From a virus: 38,600 nt of DNA. The notes beneath the pieces are model-generated. The model made no database searches. It saw only the letters and a program-made list of their open reading frames with translations, and was not told the DNA's origin. The translations under genes and the position numbers were made by a program. Each line of letters starts with the position of its first letter. Position 1 is the first letter of the stretch. Positions 1-8,226 of this stretch are shown here, piece after piece. The stretch spans positions 1-38,600 of the IMG/VR virus record IMGVR_UViG_3300017963_000465; one strand, written 5' to 3'.

Positions 1-915
1 CTTGTTCTGCGTCAAACCTCCGGTACCGTCCGAGACAAACACACCGCCTTGTGTCGCCCCAGTACCCGGCGCCGAAGCCTCGTCGAAAACCACTCCAACC
101 GGATCAATAAGACCCGTTACACCCAGCTTACCCGTGACATTCGTATCACCCAGCAACTCGATCGTACCATCGGTACCCGTGGGAGAAGACCCGGGCGTGA
201 CGTTGACCGTGCCGCCAGCACCAGTTGTCGCTCCATCCCCAGCCGTGATGTCGATATCAGCTCCAGGACGACCCGCCTGCAGCCCACTCCCACTCGTAAG
301 GTCGATGCCGCCCGGAATACCCGCGGTGGGCGATGGCGTCTCCACCGTGAGCACAGCATAGTCTGGAGCCGTGAGCTTGTCCCCAGACGAAACTACGATG
401 TCGCGGCCACCCGTCACATTCCCGGCCACGAGCGTGTTCGCCAGCGTCTCTGCTACACTACCCGCGATGAACAGCGTCCCAGAGTACCCGTCAGGAATGA
501 CCTTCCCATCGCGCCAATAAAGAAGATCGCCCTTCCGAATGCAGAGCAGCACCGCGGCATTCGTAGACGGCACCTGAGAAGCCACTCCGGTCACAACGTC
601 CACGTTTGAGCCCGGGTTGCGAGTGAGCTCCGCGTAGAGGACTTCCCCCTCTTCGATCGTCACCGAATCCGCTGGAACCCTCCAAAGGAAACCTGTGATC
701 GAAGCATTCAAATATAGGATATCGCTCCACTGCAACACACCCGTCCCAGCGGCCCACGAAATGGTCCCACCTTCCATCAGGACCAAGTTCCGGTCTTCCC
801 TGGAGGTGTAGACCGCGTCGTCTATCTCCCTGATGAGCGTGTTGAAGTCGTTGTCCCACGGGGACTTCCGAAAGTTCGGATAGGTGAAGTTCATCCGGGG
901 GGTCGATCGCGACAC
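1..915 (-). CDS. Tail fibre-like structural protein (C-terminus off window)
   Basis: This gene reads leftward from a GTG at 913-915 and stays open for 305 codons to the window edge, so its C-terminus is missing. The GTG start follows a GAGGAGGGAGCA Shine-Dalgarno and lies 10 bases after the stop of the upstream gene. The first 160 residues look globular, beginning VSRSTPRMNFTYPNF. After that come Gly/Asp/Thr-rich repeats of the GG-x-I-D-I-T-A-G-D-G type (about residues 210-270), a pattern common in beta-helical or trimeric phage fibres. The last visible part has a GVVFDEAS and GGVFVSDG segment typical of fibre shafts before a receptor-binding tip. It ends the baseplate and fibre block and is probably a virion surface protein. 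The exact role (fibre, whisker or collar) cannot be decided from the sequence. Confidence 0.75.
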   Translation of the reverse strand, partial: MSRSTPRMNFTYPNFRKSPWDNDFNTLIREIDDAVYTSREDRNLVLMEGGTISWAAGTGVLQWSDILYLNASITGFLWRVPADSVTIEEGEVLYAELTRNPGSNVDVVTGVASQVPSTNAAVLLCIRKGDLLYWRDGKVIPDGYSGTLFIAGSVAETLANTLVAGNVTGGRDIVVSSGDKLTAPDYAVLTVETPSPTAGIPGGIDLTSGSGLQAGRPGADIDITAGDGATTGAGGTVNVTPGSSPTGTDGTIELLGDTNVTGKLGVTGLIDPVGVVFDEASAPGTGATQGGVFVSDGTGGLTQNK

Positions 916-925
916 TGCTCCCTCC

Positions 926-1330
926 TCACACCGGGATCCGGGTTACGCCCGGAACCAATCGCAACACACTCGGCTTCACGACAGGGTACCGCTTCCCCGT
1001 GGCAGTGTAGTGCACCCAGACATCGAAGACATAGTCGGTCGTATCCAAATTCGCTGTGTCCTCCGCCGTCAGGTAAATCTCCGCCACCCCTCCGCGCTCG
1101 TTCGTAATTTGCGCCTCCGCGGGCACCGTAGACTTCTTCTGAAAGAGGTACTCCCTGTGCTCAGCTTCCTTTTTGACGGTCATATAGACGACCGCCCCCG
1201 TCAAGTCGACCGGGATCCACTGCTTCTCACCCGTGGGGTCCTTCTGCTGCACCGTCAGGCGCAGTGTCTTCGTCTCGCCCCGAATGACCTCGATGGCATT
1301 ATCCGGGAGCAGCAGAGAGCTCATCGTCAT
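926..1330 (-). CDS. Small baseplate/fibre adaptor, BppU-N-like fold (134 aa)
   Basis: I chose the ATG at 1330 because it overlaps the stop of the upstream gene as ATGA and has a GAGGGTG Shine-Dalgarno. A longer open frame upstream has no such support and is Arg-rich out-of-frame sequence. The protein is predicted all-beta: a charged strand near IEVIRGETKTLRLTV, a DLTGAVVYMTVKK strand pair, then a run ending in a VHYTATGKRYPV region. The pattern of a short beta sandwich that treats an imposed value and then converts types resembles the N-terminal domain of lactococcal phage BppU and related upper-baseplate adaptors. That link is by pattern only. It sits between fibre-like genes, so a role in attaching fibres is plausible. 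Confidence 0.65.
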   Translation of the reverse strand: MTMSSLLLPDNAIEVIRGETKTLRLTVQQKDPTGEKQWIPVDLTGAVVYMTVKKEAEHREYLFQKKSTVPAEAQITNERGGVAEIYLTAEDTANLDTTDYVFDVWVHYTATGKRYPVVKPSVLRLVPGVTRIPV

Positions 1331-1779
1331 GTGCACACCCTCAACTGACCGCGGAGCGCGACAACGTCCTCGACGCGCCCTCGAAGGTCCAAGGATACCA
1401 GCTCGCCCGAAACCTGAGTAGACGTCACCACCTCTCCTTGGATCGGACGATCCTCCAAGACGCCGACAAACGCCGTTTCTTCTTCGAGCACGCCGCGCAC
1501 CGGACAAACAGTACGACCAGCATCTGCAGGCGTGGCGGAGCTCTCGTCGATGTAAAAGAACTGGACAACGTCGCCTGGACGAGGCGGAATCTGGCCATTC
1601 CCGTCTACACGCACTTCACCAGAATTACGGTCTACCTCGATCAAGCAGTCGTCCGGGAGAAGCTGACCATTCAGGTAGTAGCGCACCGAGCCCGCACCAT
1701 AGGGAGCCGTAGGAGTGAAAAAGGTCACATTGACCCCGTCGATTACACCCACCCCCTCTTCAATCCTCGGAAACCCCAT
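1327..1779 (-). CDS. Structural protein with NGQLL beta module (150 aa)
   Basis: The start at 1779 (MGFPRIEEGVG) has a GAGGGGG Shine-Dalgarno. The upstream extension in the same frame is rejected because it overlaps coding sequence of another gene in a poor context. The N-terminal half carries a module seen repeatedly in this block: DGVNVTFFTPTAPY, then VRYYLNGQLLPDD, then a G-D-V-V-Q-F-F-Y strand. It is a small beta domain common in phage fibre and baseplate proteins. The C-terminal third is acidic and changes character after a PVRGVLEEE segment. The stop overlaps the next start as ATGA, implying translational coupling. The product is a probable virion protein, with the precise function unknown. 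Confidence 0.7.
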   Translation of the reverse strand: MGFPRIEEGVGVIDGVNVTFFTPTAPYGAGSVRYYLNGQLLPDDCLIEVDRNSGEVRVDGNGQIPPRPGDVVQFFYIDESSATPADAGRTVCPVRGVLEEETAFVGVLEDRPIQGEVVTSTQVSGELVSLDLRGRVEDVVALRGQLRVCT

Positions 1780-1838
1780 GCCGCACCCCCTCGAGTAGAA
1801 ATACACAAATCTTGGTGTAAGCGCAAACCCGCCTGGAG

Positions 1839-2075
1839 TCAGATCACAACGCGATACTGGAAAGTGATATGGTCTCCTGTCTCCGGGGCAGTGTTGAAGC
1901 GAACCTTCTTCGGCGGAACCTCTTGGAAGCCCGACCCCGACAGGCTGTCGAGCTCGAGCTGCCCGTTCCTCCACACCTGCACACTGTCCGCCACGTAAGG
2001 GGAGCTGACACTGAAGAGCACCCGGACTCCGTCTGGCGTCTCAAGGGAGTCTTCATGCACCAGCGTTAGCGGCAT
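1839..2075 (-). CDS. One-domain structural protein with NGQL beta module (78 aa)
   Basis: This 78-residue protein is essentially one copy of the beta module of the next gene: ETPDGVRVLFSVSSPYVADS, VQVWRNGQLELDS, then TGDHITFQYRVV at the C-terminus. It starts at an ATG preceded by GGGGGAAGGAAG and overlaps the end of the patatin gene by 23 bases, so the two are probably coupled. Its size suggests a stand-alone decoration or fibre-attachment unit. I know no named family for it. Confidence 0.7.
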   Translation of the reverse strand: MPLTLVHEDSLETPDGVRVLFSVSSPYVADSVQVWRNGQLELDSLSGSGFQEVPPKKVRFNTAPETGDHITFQYRVVI

Positions 2076-2922
2076 CTTCCTTCCCCCGGAGGATCATACT
2101 CCTGATCTTCTCGGGATCGAAATCCAAACTCGAACACCCGAGAGACCTGTCAGGCCGGACAACCCTGATCTTCACGAAACGCTTGCCCGGGTCACCTGCC
2201 CCTCGTGCGATGCGTTCGTTGTGGCGAATGGCCAATTTCAGGTCGTTCTCCACGATCTCATTCATCATGATGCTGATCATGCGCTGGAACACATCCGGGC
2301 CATTCGGATTTTCGAGAGGGCTCCAAGCAGCCGGATAAGTCTGCGTCATGATGACATCCACCTCAGTGGCTCCGGCTTCAATCGCAGCCCGCAGCGGTGT
2401 CACCGTCCGAATACCCCCATCAGAATAGAGCTCCCCATCGATCCTGATCGGAAGCAGAAAGACCGGGTAGCTGGCACTGGCCAGGACCGCGCTGACAAGA
2501 TCCTCCGTGGTCTCATCGAAGAGCTTGTAAACACCCGAATCCAGAGACACCGTCCCCATGAGGAGACGCTTGCCGCTCTGCAGCACTCTGTCCCTGGAGT
2601 AGTGAGCTTCGATGAGCCCACGCAAAGGAGCGCTGTTGTACAGTGCCGGCTGCCAAAGCGCATGCAACATTCCAAACGGGAACCAGCGCTTGTAGACATC
2701 CGGTGTGGACACCCCGAGCCAGATATCGTGGAGCCCCTTCCAGGCCGCCTTCTCTTCACCCTTCGGGTGTTGCACGAGCTTGAGCGAATTGATAGCACCG
2801 ATGCTCGTTCCGGCATTGATGTCGTAGTGGCGCTCCTCCTCGTGGAGCCACTGCCAGCACACCCCGACCTGATAAGCCCCCTTCGCCCCACCACCGGACT
2901 GAACCAGCGCCGTCACGCTCAT
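2053..2922 (-). CDS. Patatin-like phospholipase
   Basis: This is a 289-residue alpha/beta hydrolase of the patatin family, which hydrolyses acyl esters of phospholipids with a Ser-Asp dyad. All three signatures are present: the oxyanion-hole loop SGGGAKGAYQ (residues 9-18), the nucleophile elbow GTSIG (38-42, Ser40) and the catalytic DGG (168-170, Asp168). The strand before the Asp (LPIRIDGELYSDGG) matches known family members. No signal peptide or membrane segment is visible. It is locked into the fibre block, with an ATGA overlap with the upstream structural gene and a 23-base overlap with the downstream one. It is therefore expressed with late virion genes. This differs from patatins in CBASS defence, where a nucleotidyltransferase sits next door. 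Whether it is a virion part or a late cytosolic enzyme acting on host membrane is open. Confidence 0.9.
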   Translation of the reverse strand: MSVTALVQSGGGAKGAYQVGVCWQWLHEEERHYDINAGTSIGAINSLKLVQHPKGEEKAAWKGLHDIWLGVSTPDVYKRWFPFGMLHALWQPALYNSAPLRGLIEAHYSRDRVLQSGKRLLMGTVSLDSGVYKLFDETTEDLVSAVLASASYPVFLLPIRIDGELYSDGGIRTVTPLRAAIEAGATEVDVIMTQTYPAAWSPLENPNGPDVFQRMISIMMNEIVENDLKLAIRHNERIARGAGDPGKRFVKIRVVRPDRSLGCSSLDFDPEKIRSMILRGKEDAANAGA

Positions 2923-4034
2923 GTGTCATTCTCCACGCGACTGAGCGCGTAGAAGGTAATACTTCCGTGCTCGCCACCGAATTCGACGTTGCTCTCGAGG
3001 TGCACGCGGAGGCGCACGTTGTCGGAACTCCTGAGAGACTTGTCCGCCACGTAGATTAGCGGGATCTGCATCACATCGTGCTGAATACCGCGCTTCGTTC
3101 CCCCGAGGGCCGGCAAAACAACATGGTTACCCCGGCACTCCTGAATAATCTGCCACAGGGTCCGATATCGCACAGACGCAACCTCGACCCAACCGACACC
3201 AGGTACATAGACCTCGGTGTCGTACCGGATCGCATCGTTGATCACCACATCGGAACTCGCGTTGAGCTCTGCCTCTTCCAAGTAGAGAACCCTGCCCTCC
3301 GAGGGCTGCAGGAACCACGAGGAACCGTTCTCGTAGCTGTAAGTCGCCACGACGCTGTTCCCCTCCTGGGACACCCGGAAAACCACAGCGCCATTCGCAA
3401 AGTCGACGTAGTAGTCCTCTGGCGTGACCGGATCCCAATCATCGGAAAACCACCCACGCATTGTCTGCTCCACGCCATCAACCTTCACGACCACGTTGTG
3501 GGTAGTCGCCAATGCATCGTCGCGCAAAAACTTACCGGCATAGATGTTGATCCAGATCCGCCCTGCCGTAGCACTCTTCCACGTGATCCCTGTACCCTGA
3601 TCCACCAGAGCTTCGTCTATCGACCTACCCGCCTCGCTCCACCAGGTTGTTCTGTCAGCGAAGTTGTGACTCGCCCGGATCAATTCCGACCCTGCTAGCC
3701 TCGGGCCAATCCCGATCGTAGGCGACTTGTCATCCTGAGCCCTTGGGAACGTGACGATTGGATTCCCGTCTGAATCTGTGTTCGGACCCGGCAACGGCTC
3801 CCCGTCGTGAGCCGCAACCACAGTATCAAGCCAGCCCTCGTTCTCAACATCCAGAGCCGCCTTGAAGACGATCGTGCAGACCTCTGTCCCAGAATCATAC
3901 GTCACGTCCCGAAGCGCGACGACAATGTCCGAGTCCTGAATCTGCGCAGCAAGGGCCCCAACGTCTGGCTCGGTTCTTCCAGGGTCCAGGCCCGTGAAAG
4001 CCGAGAGCGCACGGGGATACGGTGTATCTGCCAT
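2919..4034 (-). CDS. Large tail/fibre structural protein (371 aa)
   Basis: This 371-residue protein is predicted mostly beta. The N-terminus has MADTPYPRALSAFTGLDPG followed by an acidic region. The middle contains paired modules: a VVVKVDGVEQTM strand, a YYVDFANGAVVFRV segment and a VVATYSYENG strand, which look like diverged copies of the neighbouring NGQL beta module. The C-terminal third has VLPALGGTKRGIQHDV and a V-R-L-R-V-H-L strand. The start shares TGATG with the upstream gene's end and has a GGAGGGTGAGCTG Shine-Dalgarno. Its stop overlaps the patatin start. It is a probable baseplate-distal or fibre protein of unknown function. Confidence 0.7.
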   Translation of the reverse strand: MADTPYPRALSAFTGLDPGRTEPDVGALAAQIQDSDIVVALRDVTYDSGTEVCTIVFKAALDVENEGWLDTVVAAHDGEPLPGPNTDSDGNPIVTFPRAQDDKSPTIGIGPRLAGSELIRASHNFADRTTWWSEAGRSIDEALVDQGTGITWKSATAGRIWINIYAGKFLRDDALATTHNVVVKVDGVEQTMRGWFSDDWDPVTPEDYYVDFANGAVVFRVSQEGNSVVATYSYENGSSWFLQPSEGRVLYLEEAELNASSDVVINDAIRYDTEVYVPGVGWVEVASVRYRTLWQIIQECRGNHVVLPALGGTKRGIQHDVMQIPLIYVADKSLRSSDNVRLRVHLESNVEFGGEHGSITFYALSRVENDT

Positions 4035-5302
4035 CAGCTCACCCTCCAGAACTCGATGAACGCATACGTGATTCCTATCGTTTCCGTCTCTCCAGGCGGA
4101 TTACCATATCGAAGCTGTAGAACCTTCGAGCTGCCGGTCAGCGTGATCGTCACAACACCGCCGATAGTCACACGCGCATCCGAGACAACAGGACGTTCTT
4201 GCCCATAATCCAGCTCAGTTGTGTCTGTACTGTTGTACAGATTCGCCTCTCCGGGCTTGTTTGCAGCGTCGATCTTGCATCCCCAGGCGACTCGATACGT
4301 CCCCGTCAAAGCCCCGGTTGTCAGCGTCACACGAACTTGGTCCTCTCCGGTCGTTGTTGCCCGAGCCGACACCTCTTGTCGCTGGTAGTCCCGCCCGAAC
4401 ACAGGAACGTCCGTTGCAGCCGGAACACCAGAGGCATCACCCACCCAGTACTTGTCCTCAGCCAAGTTCGGGAGAGCGTTGCTGCGGCCCGCACCAAAGA
4501 TCTCCAAGACACCGAGAGAGCCGTGGCTTCTGAGAACAACGGCGATCTTCTGGACGAAATTTGTCGCTCCGGTCGGGGCCGAATCCTCCAAGCCCCCAGC
4601 TGTCGTCTCGCTCACGTAGACCTCGTCGGCAGCAGAGAAAGCGGAGGTGTCTTGTAGCCCTATGCGGCCCACAGCGACAACGTCGCCCGGAACAACATTC
4701 GTAATCGTCTCCTTTGCGATGCCGAAAGCCGGCATGGTTGCCGAAGAGTTCGCCTGAGCCAGCTCAACCGTGGGCTTGTTCGATCCGACACTGTAACCCA
4801 CCAAGTAGACCACTTCGCCGGCATTGATCGTCCCCGCGCTACTCTTCAAACAGCTGACAACGAGCCGCTCGGCCTCCTCAACGAGTCCTGACGACACGAA
4901 TTCGAGGCCGTCCTCGCCACTCGTGACGGCAACGCTCTTCCCACCCTGACCGAAGTACGAAGAGGGCGTATCCGATAGACCAAGAAAGTCGCTCACCAGA
5001 GCGGTGAAATCCAGACCATCTTCCCCTGCGTTGACTGTCGCGGCCTTTTCGGCGTGGCCCGTATAGTCGCTCGGGGTGTCCGCGAGGTCTGTGAAGGCTG
5101 TTGCGCCAGCTCCGCTGACTGCCACCCAGGTGGGCGTGGTCGCAACGAGCATCCACAGCGTGTTGTTGTCTTCCTGACGAGCCAGCTTATACAGGTCCCC
5201 CGAGTCGAAACCGCTCGCGCCCTCTCGAGCCGCCTGATCGGCATAAGACCACTGATATGGGATATGGATGTTCCCAGTGCCTAGCGACTGATGCAGCGCC
5301 AT
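4034..5302 (-). CDS. Tail fibre protein with LxDTPxxY repeats (422 aa)
   Basis: The diagnostic element is a tandem pair of about 38 residues (roughly 70-135): LADTPSDYTGHAEKAATVN followed by GEDGLDF, and LSDTPSSYFGQGGKSVAVT followed by GEDGLEF. This LxDTPxxYxGxxGKxVxV...GLxF repeat is widespread in phage tail fibres and likely forms a trimeric shaft. A middle domain rich in small residues (GTINAGEVVYLVGY onward, with GDVVAVGRIGLQD) resembles the capping or heat-stable decoration repeats of other fibres. The C-terminal 130 residues form a beta domain ending ITYAFIEFWRV. The start has a GGGGGAGAAG Shine-Dalgarno. The C-terminus is a candidate receptor-binding tip. Confidence 0.8.
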   Translation of the reverse strand: MALHQSLGTGNIHIPYQWSYADQAAREGASGFDSGDLYKLARQEDNNTLWMLVATTPTWVAVSGAGATAFTDLADTPSDYTGHAEKAATVNAGEDGLDFTALVSDFLGLSDTPSSYFGQGGKSVAVTSGEDGLEFVSSGLVEEAERLVVSCLKSSAGTINAGEVVYLVGYSVGSNKPTVELAQANSSATMPAFGIAKETITNVVPGDVVAVGRIGLQDTSAFSAADEVYVSETTAGGLEDSAPTGATNFVQKIAVVLRSHGSLGVLEIFGAGRSNALPNLAEDKYWVGDASGVPAATDVPVFGRDYQRQEVSARATTTGEDQVRVTLTTGALTGTYRVAWGCKIDAANKPGEANLYNSTDTTELDYGQERPVVSDARVTIGGVVTITLTGSSKVLQLRYGNPPGETETIGITYAFIEFWRVS

Positions 5303-5311
5303 CTTCTCCCC

Positions 5312-5563
5312 CTAAATCGTGACAACGCTCCCGTCGTCCACGTAGACAATTGTGCCCTCATTGGTCAGCACAATATTGTCGAACGCCGCCGTACCAGTCG
5401 CACGGAGAGAAAAGACCCCTTCGTCATCCCGGGCCTTCAAACCGGACCCCTGCACCCACCGGACGGCACCGACGATATCCGGGTCTTCCGTGTAGAGATC
5501 CGTTTCGAACTGGAGCTCTTCCTCGATCGCGGGCCCCGGTATCCGGTCCGGTGTCTTTCCCAT
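5312..5563 (-). CDS. Small conserved-looking structural protein (83 aa)
   Basis: This is an acidic 83-residue protein that begins MGKTPDRIPGPAIEEEL and ends in a beta hairpin (TIVYVDDGSVVTI). It starts 4 bases after the previous gene's stop, with only a weak AAGAAG Shine-Dalgarno, so translation may depend on the upstream gene. The first half (LQFETDLYTEDPDIVGAVRW) looks like an attachment peptide. It is not recognised as a family. Its position between fibre genes suggests a fibre-associated virion protein. Confidence 0.6.
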   Translation of the reverse strand: MGKTPDRIPGPAIEEELQFETDLYTEDPDIVGAVRWVQGSGLKARDDEGVFSLRATGTAAFDNIVLTNEGTIVYVDDGSVVTI

Positions 5564-5566
5564 GGG

Positions 5567-6214
5567 TCACTTCTTCTTGCTCTTGGCTTTCGCCTTTGGC
5601 GGGGGCTTCGTCTTGGTCCTCGCCTTGGCCTTCGCCGGTTCTTCCCTCTTGGTCTCCGCTCTCGTCTCCGGCGCCCCAGAAGCGCACTCCTCCCTGTCCT
5701 CCTGACGGCGCTTCTCCGCCAAGCTCATACTGGGGCGCACTCCCGCCGGAGCGGGGCCCTCTCCCGTGTAAACGATGTCCCCACCGTCCACCTCGATATC
5801 CCCGCGGTCAATCATCTCCGCCAGGTTCTCCAACTGCGCCCTCACCACCTTGTACCGGCGTTCGAGCTCTTCCACCACGCCCTGCAGAGCGTCAAGCTCG
5901 CCCTGCGCTCGAAGCATGATAGAAGAAGAGTTCTCCAGTAGAGAATGGACGCAACCAGCAGCTCGGTGCAAATACCGCTTTGCGAACTCAGCCGCTGCTG
6001 TCTGGTGTTCCGTGTCCATCATTCCGAGCTTCTCGTCCCGCTCCCCCTCGAGCACATCGTGGAGGTCCGAAATCCGAGCTACCGCCGTCCGAAGTGCTGC
6101 CGCTCCTCCATCAATTCTCTTGACCTTGTCCTCAGCCCCCTGCAAGCGGTCACGAAAGACCTCGAGCGCTTCCTGGTATGTGCCGAGCTTCACCTCGATC
6201 TGAAAAGGGTTCAT
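5567..6214 (-). CDS. Coiled-coil protein with poly-basic tail (215 aa)
   Basis: Residues 10-150 are strongly helical with heptad character (YQEALEVFRDRLQGAEDKV; ELERRYKVVRAQLENLAEMI), predicting coiled coils. After a Gly/Pro hinge the last 40 residues become an Arg/Lys/Pro/Ala tail, KAKARTKTKPPPKAKAKSK, ending in a poly-Lys run. A very similar low-complexity tail ends the gene at 27170-27517. The start has a GGCGGAGA Shine-Dalgarno. Positive tails of this kind can bind DNA, RNA or negatively charged surfaces, but no function is established here. It lies between two fibre-like genes. Confidence 0.7.
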   Translation of the reverse strand: MNPFQIEVKLGTYQEALEVFRDRLQGAEDKVKRIDGGAAALRTAVARISDLHDVLEGERDEKLGMMDTEHQTAAAEFAKRYLHRAAGCVHSLLENSSSIMLRAQGELDALQGVVEELERRYKVVRAQLENLAEMIDRGDIEVDGGDIVYTGEGPAPAGVRPSMSLAEKRRQEDREECASGAPETRAETKREEPAKAKARTKTKPPPKAKAKSKKK

Positions 6215-6245
6215 TCTCCGCCGTCTCCTCGGAAAAGGGCGCTGT

Positions 6246-8165
6246 TTACACGCCGTAGATGATCATGCAGATCACATCACCCGACTTGATGGTGAATGTA
6301 AACTTGAGCTCGCCCGTGGCGGCATCATCGCCCGGATAGACATCGTGAATGGCCGTCGCCGCACCTCGCTGAAGCTGCCCGTTCAGATAGACATCCACGT
6401 CGTCAGGGAAGGTCACACTACTGTAATCGCCCAACTGAGCGTCCATCCGGCCAGCTCCGCCATCATAGGCGATGTTCGTCCCCGCCGTAATGGCCGCCCC
6501 ACTCGTAATGGCACAGCAGCTCTTGTCTCTGTTCTCGGCAATCCCGGACTGCACCATGGCGTCCAGGAGGGAGACCTCTCCATAGAGAGTCTTGAAGTCG
6601 TCCCACTCCGTAGTCGTGTCCGACAGCTTGATCCCATCAGTCTGAGTCCACGTGGACCCCGTCTGGTTGCCGTCGTCGAAGTAGATCTCTCCTCCTGCTT
6701 GAATGTGCAGGTCATTGGATCCCGTCGTTTCGACATGGCCAGCAGTGACCCCGATATCGATTTCGGTCCCGGAAGTGTCGACCTTCAGCTCATTGGCAAA
6801 GTCGCTCGTGACCGCGTTGTTGTCGAAGACGTCCACCGCCGTCCCGAAATCGATCTCGGAAGCGCTCCCTCCAGAGTTCTCGATAACCGAGAGCAGATCG
6901 GCGTCGTTGGTATCCCGAATCTTCCAGAAGTACCCGGCACCGACATCAAGGGTCGCGTTGTTGCCCAGCTCGACCGGAGTCGTTCCCTGTTGATCATAGG
7001 CAGTCTGACGAGAAACCGAAGTCGCCCCCGCGAGGTCGACGAAAATCCCGGACAGGAACGCCTGCTCAGGAATCGCATCGAGGTTGATCCGCCTGACGTA
7101 GGCGTAGTTGATGTCCGTCCCCCCGATATCGTTCCCATCGGCCTGAATGAGGTCGTCCCCCGTATCGTTGATCTTCACGAACGAGATCTGCACCTGATGG
7201 TCCGTGTCATTGAACGTATCCCCGTCAACGACACCGCTCTCTGCTTGAAGGAGCCCGTAGATGTCCCTGCCATCCGCGCCCTCGATGATGTTCCGAGTGT
7301 CCCCATCCACAAGCGCCACAAGGTTCTTCGGACGGATGGAATTCGCTCCCGAAACCTCGGTGAGAGCATGGGCGCCCACATCCCCGGAAAGCGTCGCAAC
7401 CACAGCTCCATTGGCTGTTCCGGCATTGACCGCAGCGGTCTCAGTCGGAACCTCACTGCCCGCAGCGCTGAGCACCACCACGTCACCCGCACCGCCCGTG
7501 AGCGTCGCACCCTGCGTCCACGTAGCATTCGTGACCGTAGTTGTCGTGGCGATGGTGTTCTGAGCCGTACCAGCAATCTTCGCTGTGGCGTCCATGGTGT
7601 CGCCCGCACCGGCCGCAGCGGAAACAGTTGGGTGCAGAGTGGTCGAAGCTGCGTAAAGCGTTCCAGCTCCAGCCCCCAGATTGATAGCAGCAATGAGGTT
7701 GTCGAGGCTGTCGCTGGCAGTAGCTCCGATCAGAACATTCCCATCGACATCCGTCAGAGTCGTTTGAAACGTGTACGTCTTGGAGTCGATCGTGACCGTC
7801 TCAGTGTTCCCTGCATTCTGTCCGAAAGACAGTGTCCCACTGGCATAGACTGCGGCAGGCACCGTGACATCGGTGAGCAGCTGAGCCCGGAACAGGAACT
7901 TCTTCTCCTCGATATCGTCGAGGTCGAAGTTCAAATCGTAAAGCCCGCGCTTCTTGGTGTTGACGGTGGGGACGTCATCATACCAGTTCAAGCTGACATC
8001 GGCTTTGAGGATACGATTGACCTGCGAACGGAGGGAGTTCATGTCGTCGAGCAGCGTAACCGCGGACGTCTCCATCGCCGATCCGGCGGCAACGGTGTCG
8101 TCGTAGTCCGTGGTCTCTCCCGAATTCCGGATCTGCGTGTCTTGTCGAAGATACGAACGGCTCAT
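6246..8165 (-). CDS. Large fibre/tail structural protein (639 aa)
   Basis: The N-terminus (MSRSYLRQDTQIRNSGETT, then a short coiled coil near LLDDMNSLRSQVNRIL) looks like an attachment region. Residues about 115-215 form a domain met in many phage virion proteins, with TVTIDSKTYTFQTTLTDV, GNVLIGATASDSLDNLIAAI, and T-A-K-I-A-G-T-A-Q-N-T-I-A. The middle (about 350-520) is a long beta-rich shaft with repeated SEIDFGTAVDVFD and GTEIDIGVTAGHVET strands. The C-terminus again carries the NGQL module (VDVYLNGQLQRG, then GELKFTFTIKSGDVI). The start has a GAGGTGG Shine-Dalgarno. It is the largest fibre-side protein complete in the window and a candidate major side fibre or whisker. Confidence 0.75.
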   Translation of the reverse strand: MSRSYLRQDTQIRNSGETTDYDDTVAAGSAMETSAVTLLDDMNSLRSQVNRILKADVSLNWYDDVPTVNTKKRGLYDLNFDLDDIEEKKFLFRAQLLTDVTVPAAVYASGTLSFGQNAGNTETVTIDSKTYTFQTTLTDVDGNVLIGATASDSLDNLIAAINLGAGAGTLYAASTTLHPTVSAAAGAGDTMDATAKIAGTAQNTIATTTTVTNATWTQGATLTGGAGDVVVLSAAGSEVPTETAAVNAGTANGAVVATLSGDVGAHALTEVSGANSIRPKNLVALVDGDTRNIIEGADGRDIYGLLQAESGVVDGDTFNDTDHQVQISFVKINDTGDDLIQADGNDIGGTDINYAYVRRINLDAIPEQAFLSGIFVDLAGATSVSRQTAYDQQGTTPVELGNNATLDVGAGYFWKIRDTNDADLLSVIENSGGSASEIDFGTAVDVFDNNAVTSDFANELKVDTSGTEIDIGVTAGHVETTGSNDLHIQAGGEIYFDDGNQTGSTWTQTDGIKLSDTTTEWDDFKTLYGEVSLLDAMVQSGIAENRDKSCCAITSGAAITAGTNIAYDGGAGRMDAQLGDYSSVTFPDDVDVYLNGQLQRGAATAIHDVYPGDDAATGELKFTFTIKSGDVICMIIYGV

Positions 8166-8226
8166 ACGCTTCCACCTCTAGTCTGTGCCTGCCGTCTCCC
8201 AACATCGATACTACCGGCCCCAGCCC

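Noticed and set aside
2053-2922. CBASS-type patatin effector (CapV)
   Set aside because: No cyclase, sensor or other defence gene is next to it, and the neighbours are fibre genes with coupled translation.
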